A stretch of 64,000 nt of DNA, taken from contig NZ_CAXUQC020000001.1 of assembly GCF_964253025.1 (NCBI RefSeq), positions 4,836,001-4,900,000 on the forward strand. The letters are read 5' to 3'. A program made the translations under genes and the position numbers. Below, in pieces: positions 24,800 to 34,283 of this stretch. Numbering within the stretch: position 1 is the first letter of the stretch; the number at the start of each line of letters is the position of its first letter. Below the pieces are notes generated by a model. That model worked only from the letters and a program-made list of their open reading frames with translations. It made no database searches and was not told where the DNA came from. Source of the stretch: Rhizobacter sp964253025. Lineage in GTDB: Bacteria; Pseudomonadota; Gammaproteobacteria; Burkholderiales; Burkholderiaceae_C.

Positions 24800-27094
24800 T
24801 CAGCGGATGGCGTTTGCGTCCGCAACGGCCAAGGCCGTCATGTTGACGATGCGGCGAACGGTTGCGGACGGCGTCAGAACGTGCACCGGCTTGGCTGCGC
24901 CGAGCAGCACCGGGCCGATGGCGATGCCGCCGCCGGCGGCCGTCTTCAACAGGTTGTAGCTGATGTTGGCGGCGTCGATGTTGGGCATCACCAGCAGGTT
25001 CGCTTCGCCGTTGAGGCTGCTGAAGGGCATCAGCTGGTGGCGGGCCGCGGCGTCGAGTGCGACGTCGCCGTGCATCTCGCCGTCCACCTCGAGCCAGGGT
25101 GCGGTCTCCTTGAGCAGCGCCAAGGTGTCGCGCATCTTCACGGCCGACGGTTGCGGGCTCGAACCGAAATTGCTGTGCGACAGCAGCGCCGCCCGCGGCT
25201 GCAGGCCGAAGCGCTTCATCTCCTCGGCGGCCATGACGGTGATCTCGGCCAGCTGCTGGGCGGTCGGGTCGTAGTTCACGTGCGTATCGACCAGCCACAC
25301 CATGCGGTTCGGCAGGATCAGCCCGTTCATCGCCGCGTACACGTTGGCACCCTTGCGCCGGCCGATCACCTGGTCGATGTAGTTCAGGTGCATCGTGGTC
25401 GAGCCCCAGGTGCCACACAGCAGGCCGTCGACCTCGCCCTTGTGCAGCAGCATGGAGCCGATCAGCGTGAGCCGACGTCGCATCTCGATCTTGGCGAGCT
25501 GCTGGGTGACGCCTTTGCGGGCCGTCATCTGGTGGTAGGTCTGCCAGTAGTCGCGGTAGCGGTCGTCCTGCTCCACGTTCACGCAGTCGTAGTCGCGGCC
25601 GGCCTCGAGGCGCAGGCCGAACTTCTCGCAGCGCTGGGCGATGATGGCCGGGCGGCCGATGAGGGTCGGGCGCGCCAGGCCCTCGTCGACCACGATCTGC
25701 ACGGCGCGCAGCACGCGCTCCTCTTCACCTTCCGAGTAGGCGACGCGGCGGTTCTTCGCGCCTTTGGCCAGGGTGAAGATGGGCTTCATCGTCGTGCCCG
25801 AGGCATAGACGAAGGTGTTCAGCTTCTCGCGGTAGGCGTCCATGTCGGCGATGGGCCGGGTGGCCACGCCGGAGTCGGCTGCCGCCTGGGCCACGGCCGG
25901 CGCGATCTTCATCATCAGCCGCGGGTCGAAGGGCTTGGGGATCAGGTACTCGGGGCCGAAGCTCAGGTTGACGCCCGCGTAGGCCGCAGCCACCACCTCG
26001 CTCTGCTCGGCCTGGGCCAGCTGCGCGATGGCATGGACCGCAGCGATCTCCATCTCGATCGTGATCGTCGTCGCGCCGGAGTCCAGCGCGCCGCGGAAGA
26101 TGTACGGGAAGCACAGGACGTTGTTGACCTGGTTCGGGTAATCGGTGCGGCCGGTGGCGATGATGGCGTCCGTGCGGACTTCCTTGATCTCCTCGGGAAG
26201 GATCTCCGGCGTCGGGTTGGCCAGCGCGAAGATGATGGGATGCGGCGCCATCTTGGCGACCATGTCCTTCTTGAGCACGCCGCCCGCGCTCAAGCCGAGG
26301 AAGATGTCGGCGCCGGCGATGACCTCGCCCAGCGTGCGCATGTCGGTCTTCTGGGCGAAGACGATCTTGTCCTCGTCCATCAGCTCGGTCCGGCCCTCGT
26401 ACACCACGCCGGCCAGGTCGGTCACCCAGATGTTCTCGCGCGGCACGCCGAGCTTGAGCAGCAGGCTCAGGCAGGCGAGGGCGGCAGCGCCCGCGCCGGA
26501 AGCGACCAGCTTGACCTCCCGGATGTCCTTGCCGCTCACCTTCAAGGCGTTGAGCAGCGCGGCACCGACCACGATGGCCGTGCCATGCTGGTCGTCGTGG
26601 AAGACGGGGATCTTCATGCGCTGGCGCAGCGCGCGCTCGACGTAGAAGCAATCGGGCGCCTTGATGTCCTCGAGGTTGATGCCACCGAACGTGGGCTCGA
26701 GCGCCGCGATCAGGTCGACCAGCTTGTCGAGGTTGCGCTCATTGACCTCGATGTCGAAGACATCGATGCCGGCGAACTTCTTGAAGAGCACGCCCTTGCC
26801 CTCCATCACCGGCTTGGCCGCCAGGGGGCCGATGTCGCCCAGGCCGAGCACCGCGGTGCCGTTGGTGATCACGGCGACCAGGTTGCCGCGCGAGGTATAG
26901 CGGAAGGCGTTGGCCGGGTCGGCGACGATCTCCTCGCAGGCCGCAGCCACCCCGGGTGAGTAGGCGAGGGCGAGGTCGCGCTGGTTGACCAGCTGCTTCG
27001 TCGCTGCGATGGCCACTTTGCCAGGGGTCGGGAACTCGTGGTACTCGAGGGCGGCGCGGCGGAGTTCGGCGCGTTTTTCTTCTGGATTGGCCAT
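24800..27094 (-). CDS. maeB: NADP-dependent malic enzyme with phosphotransacetylase domain
   Basis: A 764-residue enzyme that decarboxylates malate to pyruvate with NADP reduction. Residues 1-165 are the malic N-terminal domain (YSPGVAAACEEI, TNGTAVLGLGDIGPLAAKPVMEGKG), followed by the NAD(P)-binding domain with FHDDQHGTAIVV and ASGAGAAALACL. From about residue 430 a phosphotransacetylase-like domain follows (RPTLIGRPAIIAQRCEKFGL, LPNRMVWLVDTHVN), which in MaeB enzymes is regulatory and senses acetyl-CoA. The ATG at 27094 gives the canonical N-terminus. It is divergent from a two-component system at 27263. Confidence 0.95.
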   Translation of the reverse strand: MANPEEKRAELRRAALEYHEFPTPGKVAIAATKQLVNQRDLALAYSPGVAAACEEIVADPANAFRYTSRGNLVAVITNGTAVLGLGDIGPLAAKPVMEGKGVLFKKFAGIDVFDIEVNERNLDKLVDLIAALEPTFGGINLEDIKAPDCFYVERALRQRMKIPVFHDDQHGTAIVVGAALLNALKVSGKDIREVKLVASGAGAAALACLSLLLKLGVPRENIWVTDLAGVVYEGRTELMDEDKIVFAQKTDMRTLGEVIAGADIFLGLSAGGVLKKDMVAKMAPHPIIFALANPTPEILPEEIKEVRTDAIIATGRTDYPNQVNNVLCFPYIFRGALDSGATTITIEMEIAAVHAIAQLAQAEQSEVVAAAYAGVNLSFGPEYLIPKPFDPRLMMKIAPAVAQAAADSGVATRPIADMDAYREKLNTFVYASGTTMKPIFTLAKGAKNRRVAYSEGEEERVLRAVQIVVDEGLARPTLIGRPAIIAQRCEKFGLRLEAGRDYDCVNVEQDDRYRDYWQTYHQMTARKGVTQQLAKIEMRRRLTLIGSMLLHKGEVDGLLCGTWGSTTMHLNYIDQVIGRRKGANVYAAMNGLILPNRMVWLVDTHVNYDPTAQQLAEITVMAAEEMKRFGLQPRAALLSHSNFGSSPQPSAVKMRDTLALLKETAPWLEVDGEMHGDVALDAAARHQLMPFSSLNGEANLLVMPNIDAANISYNLLKTAAGGGIAIGPVLLGAAKPVHVLTPSATVRRIVNMTALAVADANAIR

Positions 27095-27262
27095 GACGGT
27101 GATTTCTCGCAGTGGACCTGTGGACAACAACGGGGTCGGCGGGATTGTAGGAGTGTCGATCGGCACACCCGTGCCGGGTTCGCGATTCCACTCCGGACCG
27201 CAACCATCCACATGCGCGAAACTGCGTAGATGACGCAGCCGGCTGTCGACAATACTGGGTCC

Positions 27263-29365
27263 ATGACTGCCTCCCTGTCCCTGCCGCCGGCGCCGGAACT
27301 GCCGCCGCGGCCCCGCCGCCTGCGTCGGGCGTTGCTGTGGACGGCCCTCGTGGCCTTGCTGCTGGTGGCGCAGTCGCTGCTCGTGTGGCTCACCCTGAAC
27401 TTCGAGAGCAACCGGGCGCAGGAGGCGGTCGACGGTGTCGCGGCCGCCGTGGTGGTGGACCTCCGCCAGGCGTTGCGCCGTGACGAGCAGAACCTGCAGG
27501 CGCTGTCCTGGAACGACCCCACGCCCGAGCAGTGGCATGCCGATGCGGCGGAACTGCTGCGCGGCCGGCGCGAGCTCCTGCGGGTGGAGCGGCGCGACGC
27601 CGGCATGCGCATCGCGGCCGCGGTGGACTCGCCGTTCCAGCAGCCGATGTTCAGTCAGATCCCCCGTCATGAACTCGAACTGGAGGCGGACCTGGCGTGT
27701 GCGGCAGCCAAGCGCCAGGCAGGCCCCGCCTTCTCGCGCACCTACTTCGTGCCCATGGCCGGCGCCATGGGCCAGGAGGTGGTCGACCTGTGCCTGCCGA
27801 TCGTCAAGCAAGGGCGCCCCGACGGGTTCATCGTCGGCACCCTGTCACTGCCCCGCCTGCTGGACGAGTCGGTGCCGCCCGACGTGATGCGCGGCCACGA
27901 GCTGTCGTTCATCGAAGGGGACGGCACGCGGCTCGCGCGGGCCGGCGTGCCGCGTGGCGCCGGCGTGTTCAAGAGCGAGCGGGTGGTCGACCTGCCGGGG
28001 CTCACCCTGCAGCTGCGGGTGGACAGCAGCAGCGGACGCCCGCAGCTCATCCCGAACCTCACCACCGCCCTGGTGCTCGGCCTGTCGCTTGCCCTCGGCG
28101 CCGTGGTTGCCCTGCTCGCCCGCGACGTGCGCAAGCGGGCGAGCGCCGAGTCGGCGCTCGCCGAGTCGCTGGCCTTTCGCAAGGCGATGGAAGACTCCCT
28201 CGTCACCGGTCTGCGTGCGCGCGACATGGAAGGGCGCATCACGTACGTGAACCCGGCGTTCTGCGAGATGGTGGGCTTTCCTGCCGGCGAACTCATCGGC
28301 CAGACCGTGCCGTCGTACTGGCCGCCCGAGATGGTGCCCGAGTACACCCAGCGGCAGAAGCGCCGCCTGACCGGCTCCGCGGCGCCGCCGCGCGAGGGCT
28401 TCGAGACCATGTTCATGCGCAGCAATGGCGAGCGCTTCCCCGTGATGATCTACGAGGCGCCACTGGTCGACGGCACCGGCCTGCAGACCGGCTGGATGAG
28501 CGCCACGCTGGACCTGAGCGCCCAGCGCCGGGTGGAGGAGGTCTCACGCCAGCAGCAGGAGCGCCTGCAGGCGACCGCCCGTCTGGCCACCGTCGGGGAA
28601 ATGGCCTCGCTGCTGAGCCACGAGCTCAACCAGCCGCTGTCGGCCATCGCGAGCTATGCCACGGGCTCACTCAACCTCATGGGCGACCCGGCGATGGATC
28701 CGGCCAGCGCCGAGACCCAGGTGCTGCTGCGCCAGGCGGCCCAGCGCATTGCCGAACAGGCCGAGCGCGCCGGTCGCGTGATCAAGAGCGTGCACGACTT
28801 CGTCCGGCGACGCGAGCAGGCGCACGAGTCGGTCCGTGCCGACCAGCTCATCGAGTCGGTGCTGCCCCTTGTGCGGCTGCAGGCGCGCAAGAGCGGCGCG
28901 CGCATCGAGATCGACCTGCCCACCCCCATCCCCCGTGTGGTGTGCGACCGCACGATGCTCGAGCAGGTGATGCTCAACCTCACCCGCAACGGCATCCAGG
29001 CCATGGAGAACGACACGCCGCTGGCCGAACGCGAGCTGACCATCCGGGTCCGCCAGACCCATCCGCGCTGGGTCACCTTCAGCGTGATCGATCATGGCCC
29101 GGGCGTGGCCAGTGAGGTGGCCGCCCGGCTCTTCACGCCGTTCTACACGACGCGCCCGGAGGGCATGGGTCTCGGCCTGAGCCTGTGCCGCACCGTGATC
29201 GAGCAACATGGCGGCGTGCTGGACTTCCAGAACGTGCAGGGCCCGGACGGGCGCTCGAAGGGCGCAGAATTCCGCTTCACGCTGGCCGCCGATCCGTCCC
29301 ACGGGGCGGGCGCCGCCGCTCGTTCCCGTCTCGCCGACACCCACCGAACCGGTTCAACCCCATGA
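27263..29365 (+). CDS. Membrane sensor histidine kinase with PAS domain
   Basis: A 700-residue kinase. A first membrane segment (ALLWTALVALLLVAQSLLVWL) and a second near residue 270 (LTTALVLGLSLALGAVVALLA) enclose a periplasmic sensing region. A PAS domain follows (ITYVNPAFCEMVGFPAGELIG), then the HisKA dimerisation helix with the phosphoacceptor His453 in LLSHELNQPLSAI, and the ATPase domain with N-box NLTRNGIQAM, DHGPGV and GLGLSLC. This is the DctB/FixL-like architecture, and sensors of C4-dicarboxylates or aromatics occur in it. It overlaps the regulator gene by four bases and is divergent from maeB. An upstream ATG at 27230 is an alternative start; neither has a clear ribosome binding site. 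Confidence 0.88.
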   Translation: MTASLSLPPAPELPPRPRRLRRALLWTALVALLLVAQSLLVWLTLNFESNRAQEAVDGVAAAVVVDLRQALRRDEQNLQALSWNDPTPEQWHADAAELLRGRRELLRVERRDAGMRIAAAVDSPFQQPMFSQIPRHELELEADLACAAAKRQAGPAFSRTYFVPMAGAMGQEVVDLCLPIVKQGRPDGFIVGTLSLPRLLDESVPPDVMRGHELSFIEGDGTRLARAGVPRGAGVFKSERVVDLPGLTLQLRVDSSSGRPQLIPNLTTALVLGLSLALGAVVALLARDVRKRASAESALAESLAFRKAMEDSLVTGLRARDMEGRITYVNPAFCEMVGFPAGELIGQTVPSYWPPEMVPEYTQRQKRRLTGSAAPPREGFETMFMRSNGERFPVMIYEAPLVDGTGLQTGWMSATLDLSAQRRVEEVSRQQQERLQATARLATVGEMASLLSHELNQPLSAIASYATGSLNLMGDPAMDPASAETQVLLRQAAQRIAEQAERAGRVIKSVHDFVRRREQAHESVRADQLIESVLPLVRLQARKSGARIEIDLPTPIPRVVCDRTMLEQVMLNLTRNGIQAMENDTPLAERELTIRVRQTHPRWVTFSVIDHGPGVASEVAARLFTPFYTTRPEGMGLGLSLCRTVIEQHGGVLDFQNVQGPDGRSKGAEFRFTLAADPSHGAGAAARSRLADTHRTGSTP

Positions 29366-30054
29366 CGCCGTACAACACCGCTCCGCTCGGACTGCCGATG
29401 GTCTATCTCGTCGACGACGAGGACGTGGTGCGCGACGCCCTCGGCTGGTTGCTTCGCTCGCGGCGCCTGCTCTCCGAGGGATTCGCCAGCGCCGAGGCCT
29501 TCGAGGCCATGCTCGACACCCACACCGCACCCGCCCGCGGCGACCCGGTGCGTTCCGCCTGGCCGGCCGCACCGAGCTGCCTGTTGCTCGACGTGCGCAT
29601 GCCGGGCACCAGCGGGCTGGTGCTGTTCGACCGCCTGATCGATCGGGGCCTGCTCCCCGTGATGCCGGTCATCTTCCTGACGGGCCATGGCGACGTGCCC
29701 ACGGCCGTGGCCGCCGTCAAGCGTGGTGCCTTCGACTTCGTGGAGAAACCGTTCTCGGACAACGCGCTGGTCGACCGCGTGGAGCGGGCGCTGGAGGCCA
29801 GCTCGGACGCCATCGGCCGTCAGCGCGCTCGCTTGTCGGTGCAGCGCCGCCTGTCCGAACTGACGGAGCGCGAGCGCGAGGTGATGCAGTGCGTCATCGA
29901 CGGCCGGCCCAACAAGCTCATCGCCGATGCACTGAACATCAGCGTGCGTACGGTGGAGGTACACCGCGCGCGGGTGTTCGAGAAAATGGACGTGAAGTCG
30001 GCGGTCGAACTGGCCAACGTGCTGCGCGACCACGGCGCCAGCGGCCCGACCTGA
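29362..30054 (+). CDS. FixJ/LuxR-type response regulator
   Basis: A 230-residue regulator, partner of the kinase at 27263. The receiver domain has the acidic pair in VYLVDDED, the phosphoacceptor Asp77 in LLLDVRMPG, the threonine in FLTGHGD and the lysine in VEKPF. A LuxR-type helix-turn-helix follows at about 165-225 (LTEREREVMQCVIDGRPNKLIADALNISVRTVEVHR). An insertion of about 15 residues before the phosphorylated aspartate (DTHTAPARGDPVRSAWP) is unusual. The ATG overlaps the kinase stop. The divergent maeB gene is a natural candidate target, by position only. Confidence 0.9.
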   Translation: MTPYNTAPLGLPMVYLVDDEDVVRDALGWLLRSRRLLSEGFASAEAFEAMLDTHTAPARGDPVRSAWPAAPSCLLLDVRMPGTSGLVLFDRLIDRGLLPVMPVIFLTGHGDVPTAVAAVKRGAFDFVEKPFSDNALVDRVERALEASSDAIGRQRARLSVQRRLSELTEREREVMQCVIDGRPNKLIADALNISVRTVEVHRARVFEKMDVKSAVELANVLRDHGASGPT

Positions 30055-30102
30055 GCGGCCGGCCGGCGGCGAGCCGGTCGGCCTTGCGGCGACAATCGCC
30101 CG

Positions 30103-31065
30103 ATGAGCACCCTGGGCGAATTCGACCTCATTGCCGCCTACTTCACGCGGCCCGTGCGGCAGGCCGCGCTCGGCGTCGGCGACGACTGCGCACTGCTGGC
30201 CCCGAGCCCCGGCATGCAACTGGCCACCTCGAGCGACATGCTCGTCGAGGGCCGCCACTTCCTGTCGACCGTGCAACCCGAGCGGCTGGGCCACAAGGCA
30301 CTGGCAGTGAACCTGAGCGACCTGGCTGCCTGCGGCGCGCGGCCCCTGGCCTTCACCCTCGCACTGGCGCTGCCCCGGGTCGATGAAGCCTTCCTGGCGG
30401 GCTTCTCGCGGGGACTCTTGGCGCTGGCCGATGCGCACGACTGCGAGCTGGTCGGGGGCGACACCACCCAGGGGCCGCTCAACATCTGCATCACCGTGTT
30501 CGGCGAGGTGCCCCCGGGCCAGGCGCTGCTGCGCAGCGGTGCACGCGCGGGCGACGACCTGTATGTGAGCGGCACCGTCGGCGACGCCCGCCTCGCACTG
30601 GAAGCCTTCCGCGGTCAGGTCGCCCTGCCGGGCGATGCCTTCGAGCGCACCCGACGCGCGATGGAGCTGCCAGTGCCCCGGGTGACGCTCGGCCTTGCCC
30701 TGCGCGGCCTGGCCTCATCCGCGATCGACGTGTCCGACGGCCTGCTGGGCGACCTGGGCCACATCCTCCGGCGCTCCGGCGTCGGGGCCACCGTCGAGGT
30801 GGACACGCTGCCCTGCAGCGCAGACCTGGCGGCACAGCCCGAGGCCCTGCGGCGCGAATGCGGCCTGGCCGGAGGCGACGACTACGAACTGCTCTTCACC
30901 GCACCCCAGACGGCCGCGGCACGGGTCGCGGCGGCAGCCCGGGAATGCGGCGTGCCGGTGACCCGCATCGGCCGCATCGAGGCGTCACCCGGGCTGCGGC
31001 TCGGCGATGCCCACGGCCGTCCGGTGGCTCACACCTTCGGCGCCTTCGACCACTTCAAGACATGA
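30103..31065 (+). CDS. thiL: Thiamine-monophosphate kinase
   Basis: A 320-residue kinase that phosphorylates thiamine monophosphate to the active diphosphate, the last step of the pathway whose other genes lie at 42.7-48.2 kb. Typical features are the N-terminal GEFDLIAAYF, the metal/ATP site GVGDDCALL, SDMLVEGRHF, NLSDLAACGARP and GGDTTQGPL, and the C-terminal IDVSDGLLGDLGHI and GGDDYELLF. It is the first gene of thiL-pgpA-pncC, with overlapping start and stop codons. No riboswitch is seen before it. Confidence 0.95.
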   Translation: MSTLGEFDLIAAYFTRPVRQAALGVGDDCALLAPSPGMQLATSSDMLVEGRHFLSTVQPERLGHKALAVNLSDLAACGARPLAFTLALALPRVDEAFLAGFSRGLLALADAHDCELVGGDTTQGPLNICITVFGEVPPGQALLRSGARAGDDLYVSGTVGDARLALEAFRGQVALPGDAFERTRRAMELPVPRVTLGLALRGLASSAIDVSDGLLGDLGHILRRSGVGATVEVDTLPCSADLAAQPEALRRECGLAGGDDYELLFTAPQTAAARVAAAARECGVPVTRIGRIEASPGLRLGDAHGRPVAHTFGAFDHFKT

Positions 31066-31622
31066 ACGACATTCCCGTCAGCCCCACCCTGCAGCCCCTC
31101 GGCCGTGCACCGGTGAGACGCCCCACCTGGCGGTTCATGTTCCGGCACCCCGCGCACGTGATCGCCCTCGGCTTCGGCAGCGGCCTCTCGCCGGTCGCAC
31201 CCGGCACCGTGGGCACCTTGTGGGCCTGGCTCGCCTTCATCGTGCTGCAGCCCGTGCTGAGCGACCTGCACTGGGCCGCGCTCATCGGCCTCGGCACGCT
31301 GGTCGGCTGGTGGGCGTGCACCGTGACCGCACGGCACATGGCCGTCGCCGATCCAGGCAGCATCGTCTGGGACGAGGTGATCGCCTTCTGGCTCGTGCTG
31401 TGGCTGGTCACGCCGACGAGCTTGTGGGGCCAGTGCGTCGCCTTCGCCCTGTTCCGCTTCTTCGATGCCGTGAAGCCGGGCCCGGTCGCCTGGGCGGATG
31501 CCCGGTTCAAGCTGCGGCGCGACGGCCAGATCGGCTGGCGCCAGGGCTTCGGCATCCTGTTCGACGACCTGGTGGCGGCGCTGTGCACGCTGCTGGTCCT
31601 CGCCGCATGGAGGTGGCTGTGA
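31062..31622 (+). CDS. pgpA: Phosphatidylglycerophosphatase A
   Basis: A 186-residue inner-membrane phosphatase that makes phosphatidylglycerol from its phosphate. The family pattern GFGSGLSPVAPGTVGTLWAW near the N-terminus, IVWDEVIAFWLVLW in the middle and FDAVKPGPVAWAD, with several hydrophobic segments, identify it. The metal-binding aspartates lie in WDEV and FDAVKP. It overlaps thiL by four bases upstream and pncC by four bases downstream. The thiL-pgpA association is common in proteobacteria. Confidence 0.93.
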   Translation: MNDIPVSPTLQPLGRAPVRRPTWRFMFRHPAHVIALGFGSGLSPVAPGTVGTLWAWLAFIVLQPVLSDLHWAALIGLGTLVGWWACTVTARHMAVADPGSIVWDEVIAFWLVLWLVTPTSLWGQCVAFALFRFFDAVKPGPVAWADARFKLRRDGQIGWRQGFGILFDDLVAALCTLLVLAAWRWL

Positions 31623-32122
31623 GCGACCCGATCGAAGCCGCCGAGCCGGCCGCACGTTCGTTGGCCGATGCGCTGCTCGTGCGCCGGCTCCGGCTCGTCA
31701 CCGCCGAGTCCTGCACCGGCGGGCTCATCGCCGGCGCCTGCACGGCGCTGGCCGGATCAAGCGAGTGGTTCGAGCGCGGCATGGTGTCGTACAGCAACGA
31801 ATCCAAGACCGAGCTGCTGGGCGTGCCCGCGGACCTGATCGCCCGCCATGGCGCGGTCAGCGAGGAGGTGGCCCGCGCGATGGCCGAAGGGGCGCTGGCC
31901 CACTCGCGCGCCGACCTGGCACTGGCCGTCACCGGCATCGCCGGCCCCACGGGCGGCTCGCCGGCCAAGCCGGTGGGCACCGTGTGGCTGGCCTGGGCGC
32001 GCACCGGCGCCGTCACTGGCGCGCGCCTGTTGCAGCTGGACGGCGACCGCGCCGCCATCCGCCTGCAGACGGTGCTGCTGGCCCTGGAAGCGGGCCGGGA
32101 TGCAGTAGCAGCGCCAGAGTGA
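31619..32122 (+). CDS. pncC: Nicotinamide-nucleotide amidohydrolase PncC (CinA C-terminal type)
   Basis: A 167-residue stand-alone CinA C-terminal domain that deamidates nicotinamide mononucleotide to nicotinate mononucleotide in NAD recycling. Signature stretches are VTAESCTGGLIAGACTALAGSS, the catalytic-site SYSNESKTELLGV, GAVSEEVARAMAEGA and VTGIAGPTGGSPAKPVGTVW. The GTG at 31619 is preferred: GGAGG stands five bases upstream and the overlap GTGA with pgpA is typical. An in-frame ATG at 31607 is the alternative. Confidence 0.92.
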   Translation: MSDPIEAAEPAARSLADALLVRRLRLVTAESCTGGLIAGACTALAGSSEWFERGMVSYSNESKTELLGVPADLIARHGAVSEEVARAMAEGALAHSRADLALAVTGIAGPTGGSPAKPVGTVWLAWARTGAVTGARLLQLDGDRAAIRLQTVLLALEAGRDAVAAPE

Positions 32123-32167
32123 CGACGCCAGAGAGACGTGGCGAGCCCGTCTCTCGGCCGCCCAGGG

Positions 32168-32572
32168 CTAGCGTTCCCCGGTCCAGATGCCCTCGACGGA
32201 GGTCGAGCGCAGCAGGTCGCCGCTGCCCCAGTGGCCCTGGAAGCGGCGCCGGTCGGGGCTGAAGGTGGCGAAGAAGTAGCCGCGGCCGTAGCGGTCCTGC
32301 CATTCGCAGCGCAGTGCCCCGGACGCACGCACCTCGCAGGGGCCGAGGGTTCCCGGCACCTTGGTGCCGCCGTCTTCCTCGAACACATAGCGCCCGATGG
32401 TGGCGTCCCGGGCATCGGTGGTGAACACCGTGGTGACGGGATGCAGGCCGCCGGCGCTGAAGATGGTGCCGGTGTACGGCGTCTCCTCGGGGGCCTTCAG
32501 GCCCGCGCACGCGGACAGCAGGAGCAGCAGCGGCAGGAGGGCGGCGCCAAGGCGCCTTGCGGTGGGGTTCAT
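32168..32572 (-). CDS. Hypothetical lipoprotein
   Basis: A 134-residue exported protein with a lipobox (LLLLSAC, cysteine at about residue 22), so probably membrane-anchored in the periplasm. The mature part is rich in beta strands (GRYVFEEDGGTKVPGTL, LRCEWQDRYGRGYFFATFS, GHWGSGD). I do not recognise the family; the pattern suggests a small beta-barrel or lipocalin-like fold. It converges on pncC with 45 bases between and is monocistronic or co-transcribed with nothing obvious. Confidence 0.65.
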   Translation of the reverse strand: MNPTARRLGAALLPLLLLLSACAGLKAPEETPYTGTIFSAGGLHPVTTVFTTDARDATIGRYVFEEDGGTKVPGTLGPCEVRASGALRCEWQDRYGRGYFFATFSPDRRRFQGHWGSGDLLRSTSVEGIWTGER

Positions 32573-32642
32573 GGCGCCGATCGTGCCACCTCGGGCGCGA
32601 CAGTTCAATCGCGCCGGCCCGGATCGCCGATGCGTCCGGCCG

Positions 32643-33125
32643 TCAGGGCTTGGCCGTCAGGTCGACACTGCGGCGGCGTGCGAGGTCGACCATCGCCTGG
32701 CCGGCGGCGATGAACTCCATCTGGCCATCCCGCATCTGTTCGCGCGCCTTGGCCAGTTCATCGGTGGCCGACCGCTCGAAGGCGTCTGCCGCCGAGCGCG
32801 TGCCGGTCGACAGCTTGCCGAAGCCGCTCACCATGCGGCCCTGGATGGCGCGCACCTCCTCGGAGTGCATCTCCGCCTTGAGCAAGTCGGCCTGCGCGCG
32901 GCCGATCGCGGCCGACGATTCGCGCAGGATGGCGGCCTTCTCCGCCGGCGTGGACGCGCTTTGCAACCGCGCCATCGCGGCCTGCACGTCGGCCGAGGCC
33001 ATGGCCGCCTGCGCCGTCTGGTTGAGGGTGCGCAGGTCGGTGCCCACCGGGTCCAGCCGGCTGCAACCGGTCAGAACGGTGAAGGCCATGACAAGCGCGA
33101 GGCCGAGCCGGGACAGTGAGTTCAT
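32643..33125 (-). CDS. Hypothetical helical lipoprotein
   Basis: A 160-residue exported protein with a lipobox (VLTGC, cysteine at residue 21). The mature part is almost wholly helical and rich in alanine (NQTAQAAMASADVQAAMARLQS, EKAAILRESSAAIGRAQADLLKAEM), probably a coiled-coil or helical bundle. The family is not recognised. It lies 44 bases after holA in the same direction, and may be the last gene of the leuS-lptE-holA operon. Confidence 0.65.
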   Translation of the reverse strand: MNSLSRLGLALVMAFTVLTGCSRLDPVGTDLRTLNQTAQAAMASADVQAAMARLQSASTPAEKAAILRESSAAIGRAQADLLKAEMHSEEVRAIQGRMVSGFGKLSTGTRSAADAFERSATDELAKAREQMRDGQMEFIAAGQAMVDLARRRSVDLTAKP

Positions 33126-33169
33126 GAGGCGGAACCGTTCGGAGTTGCGAGCGTGGACGTGGCCGCGGC

Positions 33170-34276
33170 TCAGGACGTGAGGGCCAGGCGCAAGCCGCCG
33201 GATGCCGGTCGGCGCGTCGGCGTCGCCGCCACCCGTTCGCACATCATGAGCACCAGCCGGCGAAGGCCGGCCCAGGCGTCGGTGGGCCAATCGGGATGAC
33301 GCAGGCCTTTTGCAAGGCCGTCGCACACCTGGGCCGCTTCCACCAGTTCCGCGAGCGCAAGGTCGGTGAGTGCGGGGACGGCCCGTTCGAACAGCCGCTC
33401 CTTCACCCCCCAGACGCGCGCCTCGCGCAGGGCCATGGGCAGCGGCTTGCCCTGGTTCATGGCCGCGCGCACACGTTGCAGGGCCAGGATGTCGTTGGCG
33501 AGCGTCCAGTGCACCAGCACGGCCGCTTCGCCTTCGGCCTGCAGGCCCTCCAGCATGCGCAAGGCCCGGCCGACCTGGCCGGCCAACACCGCCTCGCCGA
33601 GCTTGAAGACGTCGTAGCGCGCCACGTTGAGCACCGCGCTTTCGATCTGCTCGAAGCTCAGTTCCCCGGCGGGGTACAGCAGGCCGAGCTTCTGCACCTC
33701 CTGGTGCGCGGCCATCAGGTTGCCCTCGACACGATCGGCAAAGAAGGCGAGCGTCTGCTGGCCGACCTCGCCGCCCTGCACCCGTTGCCCCTGGGCCGCC
33801 AGGCGTTGGGCGATCCAGGTGGGCAGCGCCTTGCGTTCGACGGCATCGACGCGCACGGTGACGCCGGCGCTGTCGAGGGCGACGAACCACGCACTGCTCT
33901 GCTGCGTGCGGTCCAGCTTGGGCAGCTGCACGATGGTGAGGACATCGGGCGAAAGCGCATCGCAATAGCGCTGCAGGGCCTCCGAGCCGTCCTTGCCGGG
34001 CTTGCCGGAGGGAATGCGGATCTCCACCACCTGCCGGTCGGAGAACAGGCTCATGGCCTGGGAGGCGCCGAGCAGGCTGCTCCAGTCGAAGTGGGCACCG
34101 GCCACGGTGTGCACCTGGCGCTCGGCGTGGCCGGCGGCGCGGGCGGCGCTGCGCACGGCATCCACGGCCTCCTGGACGAGGAGCGGCTCGTCGCCCCACA
34201 CGGTGTAGATCGGGCGCAGGCCCTTGTCGGCACCCTGCTTGAGGTGCCCGGCGAGCTGGTCGGCGCGAACCTGCAT
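33170..34276 (-). CDS. holA: DNA polymerase III subunit delta
   Basis: A 368-residue clamp-loader subunit that opens the beta clamp. The N-terminal nucleotide-binding-like domain (PIYTVWGDEPLLVQEAVDAVRSAA, SLFSDRQVVEIRIPSGKPGKDG) and the helical collar region (HWTLANDILALQRVRAAMNQG, RVWGVKERLFERAV) match HolA. It follows lptE with eight bases between, a conserved order leuS-lptE-holA in proteobacteria. Confidence 0.93.
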   Translation of the reverse strand: MQVRADQLAGHLKQGADKGLRPIYTVWGDEPLLVQEAVDAVRSAARAAGHAERQVHTVAGAHFDWSSLLGASQAMSLFSDRQVVEIRIPSGKPGKDGSEALQRYCDALSPDVLTIVQLPKLDRTQQSSAWFVALDSAGVTVRVDAVERKALPTWIAQRLAAQGQRVQGGEVGQQTLAFFADRVEGNLMAAHQEVQKLGLLYPAGELSFEQIESAVLNVARYDVFKLGEAVLAGQVGRALRMLEGLQAEGEAAVLVHWTLANDILALQRVRAAMNQGKPLPMALREARVWGVKERLFERAVPALTDLALAELVEAAQVCDGLAKGLRHPDWPTDAWAGLRRLVLMMCERVAATPTRRPASGGLRLALTS

Positions 34277-34283
34277 GGCGGCC

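Noticed and set aside
24620..26959. 779-codon plus-strand frame
   Set aside because: Antisense shadow of maeB, whose domains are unmistakable on the other strand.
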